Position numbers and translations under genes: made by a program
NCBI GenBank assembly: GCA_029257775.1
Contig: JARIAQ010000008.1
Location: 1 to 36,255, forward strand
Length of the DNA stretch: 36,255 nt
Reading direction: 5' to 3'
Source: Blautia sp.
Lineage (GTDB): Bacteria; Bacillota; Clostridia; Lachnospirales; Lachnospiraceae
Part shown: piece after piece, positions 15,102 to 22,325 of the stretch
How positions within the stretch are numbered: position 1 is the stretch's first letter
How the letters are laid out: every line of letters begins with the position of its first letter
Notes under the pieces: model-generated
What the model saw: the letters and a program-made list of their open reading frames with translations, nothing else
Told to the model about the DNA's origin: nothing
Databases searched by the model: none

Positions 15102-16094
15102 TTGATTAGCAAGAAACAAAAGGTAGTCTGTTTTGTAGTTACTGCAATAGGACTCATGTTATTATTTTTGGTGGCAGTAAATACAGGAAGTATTAAAGTT
15201 ACACCATGGGAGTTGTTTCGTGGACTTTTTATTGAATATGATCAAAATGTTGAAGCAATTTACGATTTAAGGATTCCAAGAATTTTGATTGCTATGACAG
15301 GTGGAGCCGCAACAGCAGTATCTGGAGTATTATTGCAGGCAGTTATGAAAAACCCTCTGGCAGATCCGGGGATTATTGGTATTAGTTCTGGAGCAAGCCT
15401 GATGGCTGTTTTAATTACGGCATTTGCGCCATCTCTTTTTTTTGTTACACCATTATTTGCGTTTTTAGGTGGGATGGCAGCTTTTTTATTGGTATATAGC
15501 CTTTCTTGGAAAGATGGATTGTCACCTCTTCGTATTATTCTTGTGGGGGTAGCTGTTAATGCGGCTTTGACAGGTCTTATGAATGCTTTTAATAGCGGAA
15601 CAGGAAGTACATTTTCTGGCGCTGCCAATATTGTGAATGGTAATATTACAATGAAAACTTGGGGAGATTTTACTACGCTGATTGTTTATACAGTAATTGG
15701 TTTACTTGCGTCTGTATTTGTACTGGAGCAATGTAACCTTTTGGCATTGGAAGATAAGACGGCAGCAAGTTTGGGAATCCATGTGAATAGAAATCGTATG
15801 ATTATTTCTGTTATTGCCGTTTTGTTAGCAGGTATTTCTACTGCAATAATTGGTCCTATTAGCTTTTTGGGACTGATTGTACCTCACATTGCAAGACTTT
15901 TAGTAGGTAGTAATCATAAAGTGTTAGTTCCTTATACAATGCTTGCAGGTGCTTTTGTATTTTTACTGGCAGATACGGTGGGAAGAACCATTGCACAGCC
16001 TTATGAAATCAGTGCATCTGTAATTATGTCTGTTGTGGGAGGACCTTTTTTTATCTTGCTGTTGAGGAGGTCAGGAAATAATTATGGAAAATAG
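15102..16094 (+). CDS. FecCD-family heme/iron ABC permease
   Basis: This membrane permease of 330 residues has about ten helices, the usual size for FecCD/BtuC proteins. Family motifs include LRIPRILIAMTGGAATAVSGVLLQAVMKNPLADPGIIGISSGAS near the N-terminus (residues ~55-100), and GPISFLGLIVPHIARLLVGSNHK near ~260. Translation starts at TTG (15102), which has AAGGAGG seven bases upstream. It overlaps the ATPase gene by 11 bases, so the two are coupled. By context it imports heme delivered by the IsdE/HtsA-like lipoprotein; sequence alone would also allow siderophore or cobalamin. Confidence 0.92.
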   Translation: MISKKQKVVCFVVTAIGLMLLFLVAVNTGSIKVTPWELFRGLFIEYDQNVEAIYDLRIPRILIAMTGGAATAVSGVLLQAVMKNPLADPGIIGISSGASLMAVLITAFAPSLFFVTPLFAFLGGMAAFLLVYSLSWKDGLSPLRIILVGVAVNAALTGLMNAFNSGTGSTFSGAANIVNGNITMKTWGDFTTLIVYTVIGLLASVFVLEQCNLLALEDKTAASLGIHVNRNRMIISVIAVLLAGISTAIIGPISFLGLIVPHIARLLVGSNHKVLVPYTMLAGAFVFLLADTVGRTIAQPYEISASVIMSVVGGPFFILLLRRSGNNYGK

Positions 16095-16860
16095 TGTGTT
16101 TTGTGTTAAAGATCTTTCCTTTTCTTATGGAAAACATCAAGTAATTAAAAATATGAATTTTGAGGTTGAAAAAGGGAAGGTTACTACATTGATTGGAGCT
16201 AATGGATGTGGAAAATCAACTTTATTTCATCTTATGACAAGAAACTTGAAGCCAGATCAAGGAGAAATTCTTCTGGAAGGAAAGAATATCAGTCAGTTGA
16301 AATTAAAGGAATTTGCTCGTAAAGCTGCCATTGTACATCAGTATAATACTGCACCAAATGATCTTACGGTAGAGAAGCTGGTTTCTTATGGAAGAGTGCC
16401 TTATCATCGAATTGGAAAATTAAAAGAGACAGAAGAAGAGGAAGAAAAGATTAAATGGGCAATGGAGATTACCAATACATGGAAGTATAAAGATAAGCCA
16501 GTATCTACTCTTTCAGGAGGACAAAAACAAAGGGTATGGATCGCTATGTCTTTGGCTCAAGATGCAGGAATCTTATTTTTGGATGAGCCTACTACCTATT
16601 TGGATGTCAGATACCAGTTGCAGATTTTGAAGCTGATTCGTCGTTTGAATGAGGAATACGGTATTACAGTAATTATGGTATTACATGATATTAATCAGAG
16701 CTTGTATTACAGTGATAATATTTTAGCCATGAAAGATGGTAAAATTATTGCACAGGGAAGACCTCAAGAAGTTATCAGTACAAAGCTTATTAAAGAGGTA
16801 TATGATGTGGACTTGAATTTGATTTATGTGGATAATGTTCCTTTTGTGATACCGGTATAG
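16084..16860 (+). CDS. Heme/iron ABC transporter ATP-binding protein (FecE/HtsC type)
   Basis: This ATPase of 258 residues powers the FecCD importer. Walker A is GANGCGKST (~38-46), the signature is LSGGQKQR (143-150), Walker B is ILFLDEPT (163-170), and the H-loop follows in VLHDINQ. The C-terminus GKIIAQGRPQEVISTKLIKEVYDVD is typical of the FhuC/FecE group. It is the last gene of the heme operon, overlapping the permease by 11 bases and followed by a strong bidirectional terminator. Confidence 0.94.
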   Translation: MENSVFCVKDLSFSYGKHQVIKNMNFEVEKGKVTTLIGANGCGKSTLFHLMTRNLKPDQGEILLEGKNISQLKLKEFARKAAIVHQYNTAPNDLTVEKLVSYGRVPYHRIGKLKETEEEEEKIKWAMEITNTWKYKDKPVSTLSGGQKQRVWIAMSLAQDAGILFLDEPTTYLDVRYQLQILKLIRRLNEEYGITVIMVLHDINQSLYYSDNILAMKDGKIIAQGRPQEVISTKLIKEVYDVDLNLIYVDNVPFVIPV

Positions 16861-16863
16861 TGT

Positions 16864-16910
16864 AAAACAATGAAAAAATCCCCAAAAAGGGGATTTTTTC
16901 ATTGTTTTTT
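16864..16910. terminator. Strong bidirectional terminator
   Basis: A long perfect stem (16864-16883 with 16889-16907; core ATCCCC/GGGGAT) has loop AAAAA. It is T-rich on both outer sides, TTTTTT on plus and TTTTACA on minus. It serves the heme operon and the convergent NifX operon. Confidence 0.92.
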
Positions 16911-17256
16911 AGTGTTCTTCAAAGTCATGTTCATGGCAAACAGAACCTGTGGATTCTAATTCACCTTTTAAGTATTTTTCTACTGCTTTAGTAGGATCGC
17001 CTTGGATACCAATTACTACTTCAACATTTCTTTCGTTAAAAATATCAACGGCTCCGCCGCCCATTCCTCCAGAAATAATCACTTCTACTCCCATATCTGC
17101 CAGGAAATTTGGAAGGAATCCTGGTTTGTGTCCTGGATTGGGAACATCATTTCTAGATACAATTTTACCATTTTCTCCTTCGTAAATAATAAATGTTTCA
17201 CAATGTCCAAAATGACCGGCAACGGTGTTGCCCATAGCAGCTACTGCAATTTTCAT
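16909..17256 (-). CDS. NifX/NifB-like dinitrogenase iron-molybdenum cofactor domain protein
   Basis: This encodes 115 residues with one pfam02579-type domain: MKIAVAAMGN-TVAGHFGHCETF, then ISGGMGGGAVDIFNERNVEVVIG. Such small proteins bind Fe-S or Fe-Mo cofactor precursors, and many occur in non-nitrogen-fixing anaerobes with unknown clients. The C-terminus CHEHDFEEH is rich in metal-binding residues and lies beyond the usual domain. AAGGAG precedes the start. It is last in a minus-strand operon with two ferredoxin-MinD ATPases and a DUF134 regulator; no nitrogenase genes are in view, so a role in Fe-S cluster handling is inferred. Confidence 0.9.
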   Translation of the reverse strand: MKIAVAAMGNTVAGHFGHCETFIIYEGENGKIVSRNDVPNPGHKPGFLPNFLADMGVEVIISGGMGGGAVDIFNERNVEVVIGIQGDPTKAVEKYLKGELESTGSVCHEHDFEEH

Positions 17257-17279
17257 AATAATTTACTCCTTTTTTCTTT

Positions 17280-18149
17280 TTATTTTTCTTTCAGGATTTT
17301 CATAGTATTCTGGAAGATTCTATACAAAGCATCTCTGGCTGGACAGTCATAGGATGCTATGCTTTTCCCATCATTAATCGCTTTGGAAGCTTGTTGATCG
17401 TAAGGTATTTTTCCCACAAAGGGGATAGAATGTTCGGTGCATAATCTTTCAATTTCCTCAGTTTTTTCTATATCTATATCGTATTTATTGACGCAAATAA
17501 CAGATTTTGTTCGAAAAACAGATGCAGTATTTAGAATCCGTTTTAGATCACTTATGCCAGAAATAGAAGGTTCAGCTACAATCAGTACCATATCTACCCC
17601 ACTTACAGATGCAATGACTGGGCATCCAATTCCCGGAGAGCCGTCAATAATTGCAAGGTCCATATTTTCACTTACCCAACGTTTCATTGCTGCTTTTACT
17701 TCTGATACAAGCTTACCGGAGTTTCCTCTTCCCATTTTCAGTGTGGCTGTTGAAAATATTGTATTGCCAGTATAAAGAGAAAGTTTTCCAGCTTCGTCAG
17801 GTTTTAGAACCACTGCATTTACCGGACATACGTATTCACAGACGCCACAACCTTCACAGGCATATTCTTGTATACGGCATTTGCCGTCTACTTTCTGAAT
17901 TGCATGAAATTTGCAATGTTGGATACATTTCATACAGCCAATGCATTGATCTTCATCTATATAGGATTTTTCAGACCCATAAAAGATAGAAGTTTTTGGC
18001 TTTGTGTTTACAGATGTTACGATATGAAGGTTTGGTGCATCTACATCACAGTCTGCAATTGCTTTTGCATTGGCAAATTGAATAAATGCTGCGGCTGTTG
18101 TTGTTTTTCCGGTGCCGCCTTTTCCGCTTAAAATTAAAAGTTGTTTCAT
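17280..18149 (-). CDS. MinD-superfamily ATPase with two inserted 4Fe-4S ferredoxin motifs (2)
   Basis: This encodes 289 residues. The P-loop is the deviant MinD/NifH type, LSGKGGTGKTTTAAAF (residues 6-21). An inserted ferredoxin module at ~65-115 carries two clusters (CIGCMKCIQHC and CEGCGVCEYVCP), and IIDGSPGIGCPV follows. This is the COG1149 architecture, common in strict anaerobes and linked to Fe-S cluster or redox-dependent assembly. It overlaps the upstream paralogue by four bases (ATGA). The two paralogues probably form a complex, as such pairs are usually adjacent. The precise substrate is unknown. Confidence 0.93.
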   Translation of the reverse strand: MKQLLILSGKGGTGKTTTAAAFIQFANAKAIADCDVDAPNLHIVTSVNTKPKTSIFYGSEKSYIDEDQCIGCMKCIQHCKFHAIQKVDGKCRIQEYACEGCGVCEYVCPVNAVVLKPDEAGKLSLYTGNTIFSTATLKMGRGNSGKLVSEVKAAMKRWVSENMDLAIIDGSPGIGCPVIASVSGVDMVLIVAEPSISGISDLKRILNTASVFRTKSVICVNKYDIDIEKTEEIERLCTEHSIPFVGKIPYDQQASKAINDGKSIASYDCPARDALYRIFQNTMKILKEK

Positions 18150-18982
18150 GCAGGTGCACCTCCGATTTCTTCCAGCAGATGACGAAACATCTGAGCTGTT
18201 TTTTCATCTTCTTCACTTGCTAGTTTTCCTTCGGAACACATTTGTGCCAGTTTTTGGCTAAAAGGGATTCTTAAAAGAATAGGAACGTTGTGTTGTACAC
18301 AAAAATTTTCTAGTGGTTGGTAAGTAGAATCCATTTTGTTTATAATGATGCCACATGGTTTTTGAAGAAGTGTTACCAGTTCATATACCATACAGAAATT
18401 GTGAAAGCCAAATGCAGTAGGTTCTACAACGAAAATACAGTAATCAGCTCCTTCGATACTTTCAATAACTGAACAGGCACTTCCGGGAGGGCAATCGATA
18501 ATAATAAGTTCTGAAGCGTTTTCTACGGATTTTAATGCTTGAGCAATGACCGCTACGCCGGAGGCTTCTCCTAAATTTAATACTCCTGTTATTACTTTTG
18601 TATGACGGTGATAGCCTTGTTCTATTATTCCAATAGCTTTTTCTTTTTCTTCAATAGCATTTTCTTTACATACCAAGGAACACCCTCCGCAGGAGTGACA
18701 TACTTCGGGGAATAATAGAGGTTTGTCTTTGATAAAAACCAGTGCATTAAATTTACAAAAATCCACACATTTTCTACATCCGGTACACTTTTTTTCATCA
18801 AAAACAGGAAGGTAGGTATAGACATTTGTTTTGGTAACATCTTCTGGTTTGAAAAATAATCTGCCATTGGGTTCCTCTACATCGCAATCTACATAAACGG
18901 ATTGATTTGCAACGGCAGCTAAGTTAGTAGAAACAAAAGTCTTTCCAGCTCCGCCTTTTCCACTTAATACAGCAATTTTCAT
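18146..18982 (-). CDS. MinD-superfamily ATPase with two inserted 4Fe-4S ferredoxin motifs (1)
   Basis: This encodes 278 residues from the ATG at 18982, which directly follows the upstream stop (TAA-G-ATG) and gives the conventional start MKIAVLSGKGGAGKT. An earlier ATG at 19009 adds nine residues, has no ribosome site and lies inside the previous gene. The P-loop, a ferredoxin insert (CTGCRKCVDFC and CHSCGGCSLVC) and IIDCPPGSACSV are present. It is paired with the similar gene downstream through a 4-base overlap. It is predicted to bind ATP and two 4Fe-4S clusters and to act with the NifX-like proteins of the operon; the client is unknown. Confidence 0.92.
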   Translation of the reverse strand: MKIAVLSGKGGAGKTFVSTNLAAVANQSVYVDCDVEEPNGRLFFKPEDVTKTNVYTYLPVFDEKKCTGCRKCVDFCKFNALVFIKDKPLLFPEVCHSCGGCSLVCKENAIEEKEKAIGIIEQGYHRHTKVITGVLNLGEASGVAVIAQALKSVENASELIIIDCPPGSACSVIESIEGADYCIFVVEPTAFGFHNFCMVYELVTLLQKPCGIIINKMDSTYQPLENFCVQHNVPILLRIPFSQKLAQMCSEGKLASEEDEKTAQMFRHLLEEIGGAPA

Positions 18983-18983
18983 C

Positions 18984-19718
18984 TTACTGGATACCTTGAA
19001 AACCTGCATGAAAATGTGTTAACGGTGCAAGTTTCTTTTCCTTATATAATTGTATGTTTGCTTTTGCATCTGTATTTTCAGATTTGTAAATGGCAATATT
19101 TGCTGCTTGCAAGACTTGAGCTGAATTTTCCCCACAGCGTATGGTAATTAAAGACTGAATATTTTGATCAACAAGGAACTGGGCTGCTTTTAACCCAGCG
19201 CCTCCTTGTGCGCAAGCAGCAGTATTTTCTATAATCTCAACTTTTTCATCAGATTCATTTGCTATCATAAAATATGGTGCGCGTGCAAAAGATGGACATA
19301 CACTTTTTTTGTCCTCATCTACCGGAATGGCAATCTTCATTATATTTTCCTCCTTTATATTTTGTTCATGGGTTTCATATAGTTTATACTTACAGCATCT
19401 GCCACGACCACAAGAGTGAATCTCGCCATTACAAATTTTGTAATGACCACCTAAAATTTTTAAAGGACGTCCATCTACTAAGGTTTCTGCTAATTTTTTT
19501 CGCGCAGATGTATAAATTTGCTGAACAGTAGTTCGCGCAACTTCCATTTGTGCACTACACTCTTCTTGAGACATTCCTTCCTTATCAATTAATCGGATGG
19601 TTTCATATTCATCTACGGTTAAAATAATAGGTTGCTTATTGAGCCTATTATCCACGGGATGAAATTCCACTGTATTGGGTAAGCCACAGACTTTTCTGCA
19701 TTTTCTTGGCCTTGGCAT
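18984..19718 (-). CDS. DUF134 DNA-binding domain fused to a NifX-like domain
   Basis: This encodes 244 residues. Residues 1-100 are DUF134: MPRPRKCRKVC at the start, then a sigma-like helix-turn-helix EGMSQEECSAQMEVARTTVQ, and a Cys cluster CGRGRCCKY at ~103-111. Residues ~127-244 are a NifX/dinitrogenase-cofactor domain starting MKIAIPVDED. GGAGGT stands before the ATG at 19718. Within the linker lies a full ribosome site, AAAGGAGG (minus strand, 19356-19349), eight bases before an in-frame ATG (19340), so the NifX domain alone could also be made (118 residues). It is first in the operon and likely regulates it, sensing a cluster or metal through its second domain. This is inference from architecture. 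Confidence 0.9.
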   Translation of the reverse strand: MPRPRKCRKVCGLPNTVEFHPVDNRLNKQPIILTVDEYETIRLIDKEGMSQEECSAQMEVARTTVQQIYTSARKKLAETLVDGRPLKILGGHYKICNGEIHSCGRGRCCKYKLYETHEQNIKEENIMKIAIPVDEDKKSVCPSFARAPYFMIANESDEKVEIIENTAACAQGGAGLKAAQFLVDQNIQSLITIRCGENSAQVLQAANIAIYKSENTDAKANIQLYKEKKLAPLTHFHAGFQGIQ

Positions 19719-19744
19719 AGATGTACCTCCTTATAAATAGTTTA

Positions 19745-19795
19745 TGGCATATGTTATTTATAATTCTATTATACGCCATAAATGACATATGTCAA
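19745..19795 (-). promoter_or_regulatory. Promoter and repeated CATATG elements of the DUF134 operon
   Basis: On the minus strand TTGACA (19795-19790) and TATAAT (19773-19768) are spaced by 16 bases. The -35 is part of the palindrome TGACATATGTCA, and a second CATATGCCATAAA lies downstream of the -10. CATATG followed by (T/C)CAT thus flanks the promoter on both sides, fitting an operator for the DUF134 protein itself. Confidence 0.75.
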
Positions 19796-19807
19796 TAATA
19801 AAAAAAC

Positions 19808-19836
19808 TTGACAAAGACTTCTGTCTATGATACGCT
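19808..19836 (+). promoter_or_regulatory. Promoter of the rpmG-secE-nusG-rplKA operon
   Basis: TTGACA (19808-19813) is followed after 17 bases by TACGCT (19831-19836), with TG one base upstream (an extended -10). The -35 lies 13 bases from that of the divergent DUF134 promoter. The leader to rpmG, about 145 bases, holds a GGCAGTTACGTGAAGCTGCC stem (~19936-19955) and a run of T at 19861-19870; its purpose is not clear. Confidence 0.6.
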
Positions 19837-19987
19837 TTAACGGCAACAGTGGAAGTAGGTCTTTTTTTTTATGCCTAACTTTATTGTTTGGGTTGATAAA
19901 AAGATCTTTGTTGCGGTAACAAGACGTTGCATAATGGCAGTTACGTGAAGCTGCCAGCGATAAAAGACACATGGAGGTGGAGAAGTC

Positions 19988-20137
19988 GTGCGCGTAAAAA
20001 TCACATTGGCATGTACAGAATGTAAACAGCGTAATTACAACATGACAAAAGAAAAGAAAAATCACCCAGAACGTATGGAGACAAAGAAATACTGCAAATT
20101 CTGTAAAACTCATACACTGCACAAAGAAACCAAATAA
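19988..20137 (+). CDS. rpmG: 50S ribosomal protein L33
   Basis: This encodes 49 residues: [35 protein letters not shown] and KTHTLHKE. The four Cys in two C-x-x-C pairs mark the zinc-binding (C+) form of L33. It starts at GTG (19988), with GGAGGTGG seven bases upstream. It stands 20 bases before secE, the usual rpmG-secE-nusG order in Firmicutes. Confidence 0.95.
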   Translation: MRVKITLACTECKQRNYNMTKEKKNHPERMETKKYCKFCKTHTLHKETK

Positions 20138-20157
20138 TAAGGTTTAAGAGGTGAATT

Positions 20158-20361
20158 ATGGAAGCAGAAAAAAAGCAGAAAGCTCCAAAGAAGAACAGAT
20201 GGAAAGGACTTCAGGCTGAATTTAAGAAAGTAATCTGGCCTGATAAGCAGACTCTGGCAAAACAGACAGTTGCAGTAGTATCCATTACTGCCGTTGTTGG
20301 GGTGCTGATTGCTGTTATTGACAGCGGAATTTTGCAGCTGCTTAACTTATTAATTAAGTAA
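20158..20361 (+). CDS. secE: Preprotein translocase subunit SecE
   Basis: This short single-helix SecE of 67 residues has a basic N-terminus, the amphipathic FKKVIWPDKQTLAKQT motif, and a C-terminal transmembrane helix (~40-64). It clamps SecY in the SecYEG channel. GAGGTG precedes the ATG. Confidence 0.96.
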   Translation: MEAEKKQKAPKKNRWKGLQAEFKKVIWPDKQTLAKQTVAVVSITAVVGVLIAVIDSGILQLLNLLIK

Positions 20362-20377
20362 GGACAAGGTGAGTAAG

Positions 20378-20899
20378 ATGTCAGAAGCAAATTGGTATGT
20401 TGTTCATACTTATTCAGGGTATGAAAACAAAGTAAAGGCCAACATTGATAAGACAATTGAAAACAGACACCTAGAGGATCAGATTTTAGAAGTCCGAGTA
20501 CCCATGCAGGACGTAGTGGAACTGAAGAACGGTGAGAAAAAACAGGTTCAGAAAAAGATGTTCCCAGGCTATGTTCTGATTCACATGGTAATGAATGACG
20601 ATACATGGTATGTCGTAAGAAACACACGTGGTGTTACAGGATTTGTTGGTCCGGGTTCTAAGCCAGTTCCTCTTACAGAGGGAGAAATTGAAGCACTTGG
20701 TATTTCCTTCGTAGGAGATGTTGAGATTGATTTCACAGAAGGCGACAGTGTCGTTGTCACAGGCGGTGTTTGGAAAGATACTGTGGGTGTTGTTCAAAGT
20801 ATTAATGAAGCAAAACAGATTGTGACAATTAATGTTGAGCTGTTTGGTCGCGAAACACCAGTAGATTTAAGTTTCGCAGAAGTAAAAAGTCTTTCATAA
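20378..20899 (+). CDS. nusG: Transcription termination/antitermination factor NusG
   Basis: This encodes 173 residues, standard length. The NGN domain begins ANWYVVHTYSGYENKVK and includes FPGYVLIHMVMNDDTWYVVRNTRGVTGFVG; the KOW motif lies near residue 125 (EGDSVVVTGGVWKDTVGVV). The ATG at 20378 is preferred over a GTG at 20369, because AAGGTGA sits at good distance from the ATG and the protein then starts at the conserved position. It couples RNA polymerase to ribosomes and modulates pausing. Confidence 0.96.
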   Translation: MSEANWYVVHTYSGYENKVKANIDKTIENRHLEDQILEVRVPMQDVVELKNGEKKQVQKKMFPGYVLIHMVMNDDTWYVVRNTRGVTGFVGPGSKPVPLTEGEIEALGISFVGDVEIDFTEGDSVVVTGGVWKDTVGVVQSINEAKQIVTINVELFGRETPVDLSFAEVKSLS

Positions 20900-20947
20900 G
20901 ATAGACAAGAGAATAACAGGATGCAAGGGTCATAATGTCAAATGGCT

Positions 20948-20976
20948 CGTGGGAGGGACATTCCCGCAATTACCAC
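20948..20976 (+). promoter_or_regulatory. Leader element copy 1, before rplK
   Basis: These 29 bases are identical to those at 21434-21462. They can fold as GTGGGA with TCCCGC around a short loop, or as outer GTGG with CCAC enclosing GGGA with TCCC. They end six bases before the rplK ribosome site region. A ribosomal-protein binding site (L1 or L11) is likely. Confidence 0.65.
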
Positions 20977-20995
20977 ATTATAGGAGGTGCCGAAA

Positions 20996-21421
20996 ATGGC
21001 AAAGAAAGTAACAGGTTATATTAAATTACAGATTCCTGCTGGAAAGGCAACACCAGCTCCACCGGTTGGTCCTGCTTTAGGTCAGCATGGTGTAAACATT
21101 GTTCAGTTTACAAAAGAATTTAACGCAAGAACAGCAGATAAGGGAGATTTAATCATCCCTGTTGTTATTACAGTATATGCGGACAGAAGTTTCAGCTTCA
21201 TCACAAAAACTCCGCCGGCTGCTGTTTTATTAAAGAAAGCTTGCAACATCAAATCTGGTTCAGGCGTTCCTAATAAAACAAAAGTTGCTACAATTTCCAA
21301 AGCTAAAATTCAGGAAATTGCAGAAATGAAAATGCCAGATTTAAATGCAGCATCCTTAGAAGCAGCTATGAGCATGATTGCTGGTACTGCAAGAAGTATG
21401 GGTATTCAAGTAGAAGATTAA
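20996..21421 (+). CDS. rplK: 50S ribosomal protein L11
   Basis: This encodes 141 residues, exactly the usual L11 length. The conserved start [20 protein letters not shown] and [14 protein letters not shown] are present, and [13 protein letters not shown] follows in the C-terminal rRNA-binding domain. The ATG at 20996 is used, with AGGAGG at 20982-20987; an in-frame GTG overlapping the ribosome site is rejected. Confidence 0.97.
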   Translation: MAKKVTGYIKLQIPAGKATPAPPVGPALGQHGVNIVQFTKEFNARTADKGDLIIPVVITVYADRSFSFITKTPPAAVLLKKACNIKSGSGVPNKTKVATISKAKIQEIAEMKMPDLNAASLEAAMSMIAGTARSMGIQVED

Positions 21422-21433
21422 ACTATCAACAAA

Positions 21434-21462
21434 CGTGGGAGGGACATTCCCGCAATTACCAC
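21434..21462 (+). promoter_or_regulatory. Leader element copy 2, before rplA
   Basis: This is an exact second copy of the 29-base element upstream of rplK. It fills most of the 56-base gap between rplK and rplA and runs straight into the rplA ribosome site TAGGAGG. Perfect identity across copies that need not code argues for selection on RNA structure or sequence. Confidence 0.7.
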
Positions 21463-21477
21463 TAGGAGGTTATTTAT

Positions 21478-22173
21478 ATGAAACGCGGAAAGAAATACGC
21501 AGAAGCTGCAAAAGCAGTTGACCGTACAAATTTATATGATCCAGCTGAGGCAGTTTCTTTAGTAAAGAAGACAGCCGTAGCTAAATTTGACGAAACAATC
21601 GAAGCTCATATCAGAACAGGCTGTGATGGACGTCATGCTGAACAGCAGATTCGTGGTGCAGTTGTACTGCCTCACGGAACAGGAAAAACTGTTCGTGTTT
21701 TAGTATTTGCTAAAAATGCAAAAGCTGACGAAGCATTAGCAGCTGGTGCAGACTTCGTAGGAGCTGAAGATTTAATTCCAAAGATCCAGAACGAAGGATG
21801 GTTAGATTTTGACGTTGTTGTTGCTACACCAGATATGATGGGTGTTGTTGGTCGTTTAGGACGTGTACTCGGACCTAAAGGCTTAATGCCAAACCCAAAA
21901 GCTGGTACAGTAACTATGGACGTTACAAAAGCTATCCAGGATATTAAAGCTGGTAAGATTGAATATCGTCTTGATAAAACAAATATCATTCACGTGCCAA
22001 TCGGAAAAGCTTCTTTCACAGAGGAGCAGTTAGCGGACAACTTCCAGACGCTTATGGGAGCTATTAACAAAGCTAGACCAAGCGCATTAAAGGGTGTGTT
22101 CTTAAAGAGCGTAACTCTGGCTTCCACAATGGGACCAAGCGTAAAGGTTAACCCAGTTAAATTAGCTCAGTAA
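21478..22173 (+). CDS. rplA: 50S ribosomal protein L1
   Basis: This encodes 231 residues, standard size. [20 protein letters not shown] at the start, the central [21 protein letters not shown] loop (which contacts rRNA) and [14 protein letters not shown] are typical. L1 is the known autoregulator of the L11 operon in E. coli. The operon ends here with a terminator; rplJ and rplL, which often follow, are absent from the window. Confidence 0.97.
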   Translation: MKRGKKYAEAAKAVDRTNLYDPAEAVSLVKKTAVAKFDETIEAHIRTGCDGRHAEQQIRGAVVLPHGTGKTVRVLVFAKNAKADEALAAGADFVGAEDLIPKIQNEGWLDFDVVVATPDMMGVVGRLGRVLGPKGLMPNPKAGTVTMDVTKAIQDIKAGKIEYRLDKTNIIHVPIGKASFTEEQLADNFQTLMGAINKARPSALKGVFLKSVTLASTMGPSVKVNPVKLAQ

Positions 22174-22185
22174 TAGATAAAAAAC

Positions 22186-22231
22186 AAGAGGCTGTTACAC
22201 TAGAAAATTAGTGAACAGCTTCTTTTTTTAG
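22186..22231 (+). terminator. Rho-independent terminator after rplA
   Basis: AAGAGGCTGTTACACTA pairs with TAGTGAACAGCTTCTT (one bulge), followed by TTTTTTT. It marks the end of the ribosomal-protein operon. Confidence 0.9.
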
Positions 22232-22325
22232 GTTTGAAAAGGCATTTGTTCTATCGTTGACTTGTAAATAATATTTTGCTAGAATTATTTTGCATAGCCT
22301 GTGGCTGATAAAGAAAGGTGCTTGT

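Noticed and set aside
16909-19718. A nitrogen-fixation gene cluster, suggested by NifX-like domains and ferredoxin ATPases
   Set aside because: No nifH/D/K/E/N/B is present; these families are widespread in non-fixing anaerobes, so only Fe-S or metal handling is inferred.
19871-19948. Possible 25-codon leader ORF upstream of rpmG (MPNFIVWVDKK...)
   Set aside because: There is no Shine-Dalgarno sequence before its ATG (a run of T precedes it), and no amino-acid pattern suggests attenuation; the rpmG leader is more likely only structured RNA.
21672-21989. 105-codon open frame antisense to rplA
   Set aside because: It lies entirely opposite a highly conserved ribosomal gene, lacks a ribosome site and shows no recognisable domain.
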